A stretch of DNA of 64,000 nt from an uncultured Ruegeria sp. Its GTDB lineage: Bacteria > Pseudomonadota > Alphaproteobacteria > Rhodobacterales > Rhodobacteraceae. Numbering within the stretch: the first letter of the stretch is position 1; every line of letters starts with the position of its first letter. Below, piece by piece: positions 16,779-28,700 of this stretch. The notes under the pieces are model-generated. The model ran no database searches. It was not told where the DNA came from and was given only the letters and a program-made list of their open reading frames with translations. The stretch covers positions 1 through 64,000 of the forward strand of contig NZ_CANMQQ010000011.1 of NCBI RefSeq assembly GCF_947500045.1, given 5' to 3'. The position numbers and the translations under genes were made by a program.

Positions 16779-19700
16779 CTAGAAAGCAAAATCATCTTCA
16801 GTCACGCTTCCCGCTTCTGCACCCTCGATGACTATTTCGTCCCCAGGGCCATACACTACATAGACGGCTTGGGAGTCATGAAAGATGAACACATCATCGA
16901 TACTGATATTTTGACCCGTAAAGCTGATAATGTCCGTACCGTCTTGGAAGTCCGTGATCCTGTCGACACCGTCGCCTCGGCGGAAAGCAAAGTTATCGGC
17001 TCCGGCCCCTCCGACAAGGATATCCTGACCGCGCCCTCCTGTAAGGATGTCCGCTCCGCCGCCGCCTTCCAGCCGGTCATTTCCATCTTCACCCGAGAGC
17101 ACATTGGTATTGCCGTCCCCGCGCAGTCGGTCATTGTTGAACGATCCGGTGACATCTTCGAAGTTGATATGGGTTTCCCAAACCTCTGCAAAATTACGAG
17201 TCCCGTCTGCATTGAGCAGATAGGCATTTCCATCCAATAGATTGAAGTCGACCCCGCGTACATCTTGCGCGCCCAGCGCCGTTGCAAAACTGATGGTGTC
17301 GATACCGGCGCCACCATCGCTAAAGTCTGTTCCTTGACCGCCGTCGATCACGTCATTTCCTTGACCGCCATCAATCCGATCATTCCCTGCACCGCCTGTC
17401 AGAACATTGGCGCCCGATGATCCGACAATGACATCGTTGTTCTGGGACCCGATGACATTTTCAAAATTGGTGTGCCGTTCCCAAACTCCATCGATGGCAA
17501 GGCTTTCATCCCGGTTAATCAGGTAGGTATTGCCGCTGGTCACATCTATGCGGATCCCCCGTGTATCGGACGAGCCGATTGAACGTGCAAAGCTGATGGT
17601 ATCCACGCCGGTACCACCATCGGAGTTGTCAGTTCCAAAGCCGCCATCGACAGTATCATCCCCTGCCCCGGCCGAGATGTTGTCCGTACCCGATCCACCA
17701 AAAATGTATTGGGAACCAGCTCCAGCAGTGATCCAGTCAGAGAGGTTTGTGCCGTTGACGTCGTGATCCAGACCTTCACTGGTAATCGTTCCTTCGGGAC
17801 GCGCGAGCGTCAGTGCAGCGTTAACCCAATTGGCATGGTCACTTCCACGACCATCGTTTCCATCTGTCACCACAAGGGTTAGTTTTTCAGCATCGGGATC
17901 GATGTTCACAAGGATATCCCGCGCTTCGCTTACCCCGGTCACCAGTCCGCTAGAGAACCGAAGTTCATCATCGACGAAAACCTGAAACTCAACAGAACCC
18001 GCAACACCCCAAGAGTCATCCACACCGATCAGAGCGGTGAACTGAGAAAAATCCCCCCCGCGCAAATCATAGACAACTTGGGAACCTGCATGAACGCCAA
18101 GGCCCGTCTCATACTCGACCCCATCCAGCAGCAGCGGCGCTGAGCCATTACCGTCGATCGTGCCGTTTGCCCCGTTGATTTCTATCGGTCCCCATCCGTT
18201 GACCGAAGAGGCCGCAGCATAGTCCGAAAGGAAAATCTGTTGCGCGGCCAATCCATTCAGATTTGCAACGCCCTGCGACGTGTTTCCGTTCGCGTCAGTG
18301 ACTGTGTAGCTGAACCGTGCGGGAACCGGGGTTGCCCCTTCGGGTGTGAAGATGATCGTCCCGTTCTGGCCCAAGACCACCGACCCACCAACCGCATCCT
18401 GAACGGACGTAATTGTCAGCCCGCCATTGGAATAGTCAGTGTCATTGGCCAGTAGTGCCGCCTGACTGAATTCGAGGACCTGCCCTACACGATATGTCAG
18501 TTGATCGTCTAATGCGCCCGGTGGAGTGCTGTTAGGCGCGACATTGACAACGGCAGTGCCAACAGATTGCGCACCTTCAGCATCAACAACCGTATAGTTG
18601 AACCGGGCCGCCCCAGAAAAACCATCGGTGGGTGTAAATGCCACCTCTCCGCCCGCCGTCAGCGCGACGGATCCGTTCACCGCATCCCCAACCGATACGA
18701 GCGTCAGTTCGCCCGGTTCGGCATCCCGGTCATTGGCCAGCAGTTGTTCTGCGGAAATGCTGAATGCCTCATCGAATTCTGTTTCAAAGAAATCCGTTTC
18801 AGCGACCGGGGCGTCGTTGACCTCGGCAATGTCAATACGGGCCTGTGCCGTCGACTGGTTGCCGTTCTGATCCGCGATCGTGTAGCCGAAGGTCGCCGGT
18901 GCGGTGCGATCTGCATCCGGTGTGAAAAGAAAATCACCTTCGGCTGTCGTATCGACGCGACCCCCGGACACATCCTGAACAGACACTAGCGTCAGGGTAT
19001 CATTATCTGCGTCGGTGTCATTTCCAAGAAGCGATTGCAGCGTAATCAACAATGGCGTGTCTTCCACTGCTTGGAACACATCATCGCCAGCCTCAGGCGC
19101 ATCTTCGACCGACGTGACAGTAACGGTAACCGTCGACGTCACGGTGATACCGTTTGCATCGGTCAACGCATAATCAAATGACGCAAGACCATTGAAGTTC
19201 GGACCGGGCGTGAATTGAATAACGCCGTTTTCCAGCCTGACAGTGCCATTACGAGCGTTTTCAACCGCGGTGAGTTCCGTCGTCTCGGCAACATTGGTGT
19301 CATTTGCAAGAAGGCTGTCGACCGTAATGGATAAGGCCGCATCTTCCTGCGTGGTCAGAGTATCCTCACCCGGCTGCGGGGGAAGCACACGCGCGTCGAA
19401 TGTTGCTGGCAGACGCTCGTATGAAATGTCCGCCAACCCGGTCGAGCCATCGGTGAATATCAGCTGCGTCACTTCGTTCCGGGTGACATTACTGAATTCG
19501 TTGAACCAGACATCCACAACAACAGCCAGACGCTGACCATCACTTAGAATTTCAAGATCAACACCCGCACGACGGAACGTGACATCTTCCAGCGTAAGGT
19601 CCTCGAACTCCAGAGTCGTTGTGCCTCCTGCAGCATTGATCAGGCTGAAGGACGAGGCCGAACTCAGAATAACGCGATTGTTGCCCGTACCTGTTGCGAC

Positions 19701-22700
19701 GATATCTGTTCCCAGGGTTGCATGTATCGTGTCATTCCCTTCGCCGCCGTCCAGCGTATCGTTGCCCTCGCCGCCATCAATAAGGTCGTCTCCGTCATCC
19801 CCGCGAAGGATGTCATTGCCCGCATCACCGGTAATGACATCATCTCCGCGCAAACCGCTGAGCGTGTTGTCGGCTGTGTCGCCCACCAAAACATCGATGT
19901 CGTCGGTTCCCAGAACCGCATCAAGCTTCGCTGTTTCACCTGATATCCGCGCGGCCAGGAAATTCTGCACATCCAGATCTCCGGTGTAAAATACGCCGTC
20001 TGCAAATGTCAGGGTCGCGAATTGCGCCTCAATCAGCCCACCGCGAACAATGTTGTCCAAAGTCACAACACGTTCATCGTCTATGAAGACTTCGATGTCG
20101 GTTCCGACTTGTACAAAACGGACCTCATCTGATCGCGCGTCCTCGAAGATAAGCGTGTTACCTGTGTCAGACCGATTGCCCAGATATTCGTCAACGCGCG
20201 CATCACGTGCGGTGCGGTAAACGAGATAGGTGTCCCGGCCAAGCCCGCCGTCCAGCAAGTCAGCCCCAAATTGCGCGACAAGACGATCCTCGCCGTCGCC
20301 GCCAAACAAACGGTCGTCTCCTTCACCTCCGTCCAGATTATCTGCGCCGCCCGCTCCTGAAAGCGTATCGTTCCCACCGCGACCAAACAGGGTATTTGCG
20401 CTGGAATTGCCGGTCAGATAATCATTCAAGTCTGTGCCGGTGACATTTTCGATACCGCGCACAGAGCCGAATATGATCTCTCCGGCTGGAACGTCGAATT
20501 GCTCAGTGGAAAGCGTCACAAAGGTGTTGTTTTCCGGTCGAATAATAAAGACTTCACGCCCGTCCGTATCCAGATAGATTCTGTCAGCCGCAAGTTCGAC
20601 ACCGTCGTCCTCGAAAATTTCCTCTGTGACCTCACCGCTTGCAATCAGCGCCTCTAGGGTTTCGAAAAAGACATAACGGAAACCATCTTGTCTGACGCCT
20701 TCTGTCACCACATCATTCAACCGCAACGAAATCTGGTGTAGGTCGTTCTGCGCAGGGTCAAAGTCTTCCGGCAGCTCGCCAAGGTTAAGCGACAGCGTGT
20801 CGTTGTCTGCGCCGCCATCCACAGTAAATACGCCCGTACCAAGTGTGACAGAAATCAGGTCATCGCCTGCCTCACCGTAAAGCAGGTCATTGCCGGTTTC
20901 AGAAAAGAACGCATCCGCACCCGCGCCACCAAAGACAGTGTCATTGTCTTCCCCTGCCTCGGCTTCGACTTCTGCGCTTCGGTCGTGGAACACATCATTG
21001 CCTTCTCCCAGCTCGATGTGGTCGTTGCCGCCATTTGCGATAACTTCGTCATTCCCAAGGCCACCAGTCAAGCTGTCATCAGCGGTGCTCCCGCTGATAA
21101 AATCAGCACCTGCACCACTGTCGATAGTGACCGCAACATCTGCCGCTGTAAAACGGTCATCCGTGTCTCCGCCGTAAAGAATCTGAGGTTCGAGCCCAGC
21201 GAGGAGTTGGGACACAAAATGTGCAGCATCGATGCGCACACCTTCCGCAAAACGGAACTCGTCAAACGCCTGCGAAATCGGCACATCCGGGTCAAACCAA
21301 TCCTCAATGGCGACACTCGCAGTGTCTGAAAGGGTCAGCAGTACGGCGTTGCCAACTTGACGGACCTCAACCGTCCTGTGGTCTATGGCCTCGAACACCA
21401 ACCGGTTTTCGGCAGCCCCTTCACCCAGAACGGTTTCGTTCAGTGTCACATGACCAGAGGTTGCAGCAACAATATACGTATCCGCGCCTTCGCCTCCTGA
21501 GAGCGTATCTGCGCCCAACCTGGAAACAAGGATGTCGTCACCAGTTCCGCCGTCCAAGGTGTCGGCACCAGCCCCGCCGTCCAGAAGATCACTGCCGGCG
21601 CGCCCGTTCAATTGGTCGGCTCCGGCGTTACCGAGCAGAATATTGTCTTGCGCGTCGCCAGACAGGTTATCTGCGAAACGAGAGCCTTCTAGCCCTTCGA
21701 TTTCCAGAAGCCGATCTCCATCCGCTTCTCCGCCGGATTGGATATCCAAACCCAGATCAACGGTAACGCCTTCAGTGGCATCGATGTAGACAGCGATATC
21801 TGCCGCACCCTCGCCGCCGTCCAAGATGTCACTTCCTTCGCCGCCGTTAAGGCGGTCATTACCGGACAGACCCGTTAGCCGGTCATCGCCGCCTCTGCCG
21901 ACAAGCTCATCGTCCCGGCGCCCGGTCCCGTCAAGCACATCATTTCCGTCTGTGCCCTGCCCGGATCCGAAGGCAAAAACCGTCAGCGGTTCACCATCAA
22001 GGCCATCAGTCACCAATGCCTGAATCGCCGCGCCGCTGACCTCGCCATCGGTAAACACGATCCGGTCGAATGCAGTGCCGATCCTAGTCGCGATGGCAGC
22101 ATCATCCAGTGCTGAAAGGTCGCTACCTTCCGGGAAAAGCGCTGCCAATGCGATCCGTGCAATGGCTATGGACGCGCTTTCCTCCTCATCATCCTGCACG
22201 ATCTGACTGAAGACCAAATAGCGGTCACCACCCGATTGTGTGAGTGTCAAAGTGATCTCATCGGATCTCAAATCCGCAAACGCAAGCCGGTCAATATCCT
22301 CACCCGCAGTGATCAGGGAATTTCGGCTGGCGCTGCTGATCGCATAGACATCAAGACCCGCGCCGCCGATCAAGTGATCCTCGCCTGCGTCGGCTCTCAG
22401 CAGGTCGTCATTGTCGCCGCCATCAAGCGTGTCGTCGCCCGCGCCGCCAATCAGCACGTCCGCGCCTGAACCGCCTTCGAGATGATCGTTGCCATCCTGA
22501 CCGTTCAGGACATCATTTCCGGCTAGACCGCTGAGTTCATCGTTGCCTGCACCACCTGTCAGCAGGTTTTCGGTATCATCGCCCTCCAGGTCGTCATCAA
22601 ACCGGCTGCCGGTAAGCTGTTCGATCCCCGAGAACGTGTCACCGTCGCTGTTTTCACCTGTGTTCAGCGACGCAAAAACACCGCTGTCCGTACGTTCGGC

Positions 22701-25700
22701 ATAGCTGAGAAGATCAATGCCTGCGCCGCCACGGATCACGTCTGCGCCCGCGCCACCACTCAGTTCATCATTGTCGTCGCCACCTTCAAGGACATCGGCA
22801 CCTTCGCCACCGAACAGGCGGTCATTGCCGTCTCCGCCGCGCAAAATGTCTTGCCCGGCCAATCCGTAAAGCACGTTATCCTGAGCGTTGCCGTCCAGCG
22901 TGTCGTCAAATCCAGATCCTTCCACATTCTCGATAGATATGTACGTATCGCCATCAGAGTTTTCCCCGGTGGCAAGATCGACCTGCACACCGGTCTGCGC
23001 AGTTGAATGGGAGACTGAATCAGATCCGCTGCCACCGTTCAGAGTGTCACGCCCGCTGCCACCGACCAGAACGTCGTTCCCGTCGCCCCCCAGCAATGTG
23101 TCGTTGTCTGCACCTCCGACAAGCAGGTCATTCCCGCCCTGCCCTGCCAGCGTATCGGCGCCCTCATTCCCGATCAGACGGTTGCTGCGATCATCCCCAA
23201 GCAAACGGTCATCGAACTGGCTGCCGGTCAGGTTTTCGATATCGACCAGCCGATCCCCATCGCTGTTGGCCCCGCCATAGAGGTCAGCCGTAATGCCGGT
23301 TGTGGCATTCTCGTACGTCGCAGTATCGTTTCCGGCTCCGCCCTCGAGAATATCCGAACCCGCCCCACCGTCGAGCGTGTCGCTGCCCGCGCCGCCGATC
23401 AACCGATCTTCGCCGTCCAGACCTGACAGCGTGTTGTCCTGTGAATCCCCTTCCAGATCATCGTCATGCAACGATCCGATTACACCTTCGATGTTCCGCA
23501 AGATATCATCATCGCTGTTCTCACCAGTTGCGAGATTGACCGTCACGCCGGTATCGCGGCCATCGTTGTAGACGACCGAATCCACGTCTGCGCCACCATC
23601 CAACGTATCCGCGCCAAGACCCCCGATCAGGGCGTCCGCCCCGCCGTTGCCTTCGACCACATCATCGCCGCCCCCGGCAAACAGCGTGTTTGCATTGTCG
23701 TCACCTGTCAGATTGTCAGCAAACGAGGAGCCCACCACGTTTTCAATACCGCTCAGGCTGTCTCCATCGCTGCTGGTGCCCGCAAGCAAATCAACATCAA
23801 CACCCACCGCCGCAGAGCTGTAGAGGGCAGTATCTATGCCCGCGCCACCACGCAGAACATCTGCCCCTGCGCCGCCTTCCAGCGTATCGCTGCCGCCACC
23901 GCCCGAAAGCGTATCATTGCCATCGTTGCCCGTAAGCGCGTTGGCTTCGGTATCTCCGGTCAGCACGTCGTCTGCATTGGATCCGGCGATATTTTCAATG
24001 CCTGAAATCACGTCCGCATCGGTGTTTTCGCCAGTTTCAAGATTGACGCTCACACCTTGAACACGCCCATCGAGATAAGAAAGCGTGTCGACGCCATCGC
24101 CACCACGGATCGTATCAGCCCCCGTGCCGCCCAAAAGCAGATCGGAACCACCTTGACCATTGAGAACATCATCACCGTCCCCACCGCTGAGGACATTTTC
24201 GCGGTCCGTGCCAGTCAGATTGTCCGCTGCATGCGTACCGACAAGATTTTCGATGCTGTCATACACATCGCCATCGGAGTTTTCGCCGGTACTGAGGTTA
24301 GCGGTTATGCCCGCCGTCTCCAGATATTCCACGTCTTCGACCGCGTCGCGCAAACGGCTGTTTGCGGCTTCAAGGCTTTCACGCGCTTCAGCCAGTTCCT
24401 CGGCCCGTCTTGCTGACAAGGATACGATGCTTTCTTCCAGCTGATCTTCGAAACGACGCAAAGTGCGAATGGATTGCGGGTCTGACGGATCAAATGACGA
24501 GATGGCAGCGCGCGCTTCAATCGCCGCTGTTCTGGCATCCGTTGCAAGAACAGCTACTGCACGTGCAGACGCAAGCGCTGCGGTCGCTTCGGCAAGCGTT
24601 GACCGGGCATTTTCAACACGTTCCTGTGCCTGCGTAACTTGCGTTTCAGTATCTTCGGCCAAGCCGCCTGCTTCCAGCAGATCGTCCAGGTCCTGTTGCG
24701 CATCGGCCAGGGCATCGGCGGCTGTTGCGCGAACCACGCGTGCAGCCTCGTCCGCTCTATCAGCCACCAGTTCTTCTGCGGTAAACTCCGCCAATCGCCG
24801 AATGGCTCCAACCAGGATTGCCTCATGCAGCTCGGTTCGTGTCTGGCCGTTTGCCCGTAAAACCTCCAGCTCTTGTTCGGTCGGTTGCAACCCATCTGCT
24901 GTGATCGTCACCAATAGCGCATCGATGGCCTCAGCGTTTGAGGTTGTACCCAATATGGACGATTCAGAATCGATCAGCAGTTGGAGATGACCGATATCAT
25001 CAAGCAAAACCTCAACTGCAGCCACATCACTTGGCACCGCATCCTGACGCAACTGGGCGACATTCAGTGCGGTTTCCGCATCGACGACCGCCTCTTCAGC
25101 ACGGGCCTGTTCGATCTGGGCCGCTTGATAAGCCTCGGTCCGGTCTGCGTAACTGGCTGTGTCCGAACCCTGCCCGCCGTTGAGTGTGTCGGCACCGGCA
25201 CCCCCAACCAAAGCATCATTGCCGTCGCCCCCGCTTAGTTGATCATTGCCAGCCAAACCGGTCAGAGTGTTGCTTCCCGCGTCACCAGAAAGCACGTCAT
25301 CCTGATTTGTACCCTCAAGATTTTCGACATTGCGAATTTCCAGATTCCCAGCCCGTGTGACCGAGGCAACAATTCCGCCGAATTCCACGCCTCTGAACGA
25401 CACCGTGTCGATGTCAGCCCCGCCGTCGATGGAACCCTGCAGAGACCGGAAGCCATTTTCATCATGTTGCAATATGAGGTCGTCACCGGCTCCACCCCGC
25501 ACCGTATCGGCACCGTGCCCGCCGACCAACAGGTCGTTTCCACCCCCGCCGCTCAGTTCGTCATCCCCTCGACCACCGTAAAGGGCGTTGGCATTGTCAT
25601 CGCCGGTCAGGTTGTCATCACTCTCACCGCCGACAACGTCCTCGATCCCGTCGATTGACGCCCGGGCATTCAGGATATCAAGGGTAAGCAGGTAGAAATC

Positions 25701-28700
25701 CGTTATGGTCGTCAGCGAGTCCGACGCTTCAGAACGCACCTGCTGGCCGCGCAATGAGTTGGGCTCAACACCACCGTCCTGTTGCACCGAAGCGTCAAAC
25801 CGATAGTATTCCGACCCGTCTTTGGCGACAACGATTAGGTGTTGACCATCGGTCAAAACGCGACCTTCAAAAACATCACGGAAATAGGCCGGTTCAAGCG
25901 AGTAAGTCGGATCCGTGAGCTCACCGGTGGTGAAATCAGCGCTCAGATCCGGGTACAGTAAACCATCAAAATTACCATCATTGGTCGTGATCGTACGCGC
26001 GATCTGCGCGTCTGCAAGGAACCTTATCGCCCGCCCATTCTCAGCTGCTTCAGTTGCAAAATCGATATAGGCCTGCTGAACGTCCACTTGGCCGGTCACT
26101 TTTTCCGAATACCCCAACGAGTATGCATCGCGATAGTATTCCCGATTTACCTCATGTACCCGGCGGTAATATTCACTAAGCTCGTCCGCCGTGAAATTCG
26201 ACCCACCCTCTTCAACAAGCGCAGTAGCACTGCGGTTTGTTTGCGCTCGGGCATCCAGTTCGGCCAGAAGATCAGCCTCGAGCGTCTCGCGAACGGACAC
26301 ATCAACGTCGTAAATCCCGAAAGCCAGCGGGCTGGCAGGGTCGCGCACCTGATCCGAGAAGGCAAAGTTCCGCGGAACATCCCGGAACTCGCGCAGAACT
26401 GCGTCAGCCCCTAAAGGACCTGCCAGAACATCCGGGACGTCTGAAAACAACTGACCTTCCAGTCGAGGCAAGCTAAAAAGCTGGTTGAGAGACGCGTTGA
26501 CGTTGCTCAACTCATCCGACAGCGCCAGGCTTAAATTCGAGGAGACCTCTTCCAATCCATTCAGGCGCGCAGATGTCGAGCCGTCTGACAGATCCAGCTC
26601 ATACCCCGGTGCGATGCGGACACCACCAGCCAGACCCGGAACATCCGTCAACCGGGTATTATTCGATAGGTCCAGTACGTCTTGACCGTTGTCACCGGAA
26701 ATTGTGTTGATACCCAGAACCGTTTCAATCCGGTCGTTGCCCTCTCCGGCCCGCGCAATATCGTTACCGGTTCCCAGATCGAGCAGGTCATCACCATTGC
26801 CGCCTTCCAGCAGGTCATTCCCCTGGCCACCACGTAACAGGTCATTTCCAAGCCCACCGCGCAGAATATCATTACCTACGCCGCCCTGAAGCTCATCATC
26901 TCCACTTCCGCCGATAATCTCATCATCCCCACGTCCGCCAAACAGCAGATCGTTGTCGGCGCCACCATCGATGTAGTCATTGCCCGAGCCACCGCGAATG
27001 ACGTCTTCTCCGCTTTCGCCAAAGAGCCGGTCATTGCCTTCGCCGCCGCGAATGTTGTCATCGCCGCTACCCCCGAAAACAAGGTCATCGCCTTCCCCGG
27101 CATCGATGTCGTCATCGCCGCCGAAACCGTAGATTTCATCGTCGCCGAGCCCCGCTCGGATCAGATCGTCATTGTCGCGCCCTTCCAGAAGATTTCCGAC
27201 ACCCGTGTCGTCGATGATCGCTACCCGAAGATCGCGGTTTTCTGGATCGGATTCAGCCGCCCCGGTCAGGTTCAGATCAAGATCACGACGGGTCGCTTCA
27301 AGCTGCTCGCGCGCGCCTTCGATCCCCAGTGTCGATGCGTCGAACATGTACTGCAGCACATCGAAGCCCTGATTGGCGTATGTATCGCTCAGGCTGTCAA
27401 TCCGGTCGGTATATGCATCGGATTCGAGATAGTCATCAAACTGTGTCAGAACGCCTGGTGGCGGGATCAGGAAACTGATGGCAATACTGATCGCCCCGAT
27501 AACGGCATTGATCACATCTAGAATAACGGAAACCGGTTTCAGGATTTCCGCCGAACCAAGTTCAACAACTGTACTAACAACATCCAGAACGATCGAAATC
27601 GCGTCCAACGCGGCTGACAAACCCAGCAAGGCTGCGCGCGTAGTCTCGCCGTTGTTGCGCGCCTCATCCGCGGCGATTGCGTTTTCGACCAGTGAATACG
27701 CCCCAAGACCGATTGATATGATATTCCCGACAGCGCCCGTGATCTTGGCAACGCGTGCGATCTGACTGCTGGCGACGCCCCCTGCACTTTCGACTGCATT
27801 GACAAAGGCACCGGGATTGACAGCCGCAAGCGCCGGATAGCGACTGATATCCGTGAACTGCCCGGCCACGCTGATCGCATTACCGGTAAGCGCACTCACC
27901 AGACCGTATGTCGACGATGCAACAGTTATCGCCCCAACTGCCCGTACGCCACCAGCATCAGGATTGAGAAGTGTATTCAATCCCCCATACAGCCCGAAAG
28001 CGGCCGTTCCCGCACCGAAAGCAGAAAAAGCTGATGTAAACACTTCGCCTGCAACCGCACGCGGCACGTTGATGCCGGACAGGCTGCCATCGCCTAACCC
28101 AGAGGCACTGAGAAACGCTGTATCACCATCTGACCCGTCATCTGTCGGGCGCAAAAAGCTATCAGGAGTGTCCAGATCTCCGATGCGATCCAAAATTTGC
28201 TCCTGGGCTTCAGGGCTATCCGCCAGGCCGCGCCAGATGGGGTTGTCCAGATCGGGTGCCGCGCTGCCGGGATTGTCGAATTCATCAAGGTATCGATTGA
28301 TTTCAGTGTTATCGCCGGTCAGCAGGTCTCGGTAGATATCCGCAACCTGACCAAGCCCGGCCCGCTCAACGCTGTCGAGCAGGACACTGCCTGCCTCGCG
28401 GACCGACAGGTTTTGCGTATTGGTAAACAGATCGCCAAATGTGCGGTTGAATTCTTGATTGAGCAAACGGCCCTGAAGGCTTTCCACATCAAGCTGATTG
28501 GTCGCAACAGACAGGATGCGATCCGTGCTTTCAATCAAGTTGAGATCAGACGACCCACTTGTCGACCGTAGCACAGAGTCTACGCGACCACTGTCATTGA
28601 CCGAAAAATCATCAGACAACTGTCGGAAAACCCGGTCGCTCAACTCGGCCTCGATGAAGTTGAGTGTGTTGTCCAGGTCGTTCAGCAAGTCTGCCGGTGA

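Noticed and set aside
24463-24990. Long open frames on the plus strand opposite the coiled coil of the giant gene
   Set aside because: They are Ala/Ser-rich mirror frames of the repetitive minus-strand gene; high GC third positions keep them open.
17000-27200. Possible CRISPR or minisatellite array, because of dense short repeats
   Set aside because: The periodicity is that of RTX codons (27 bases per nonapeptide) in an unbroken frame, with no constant repeats or spacers.
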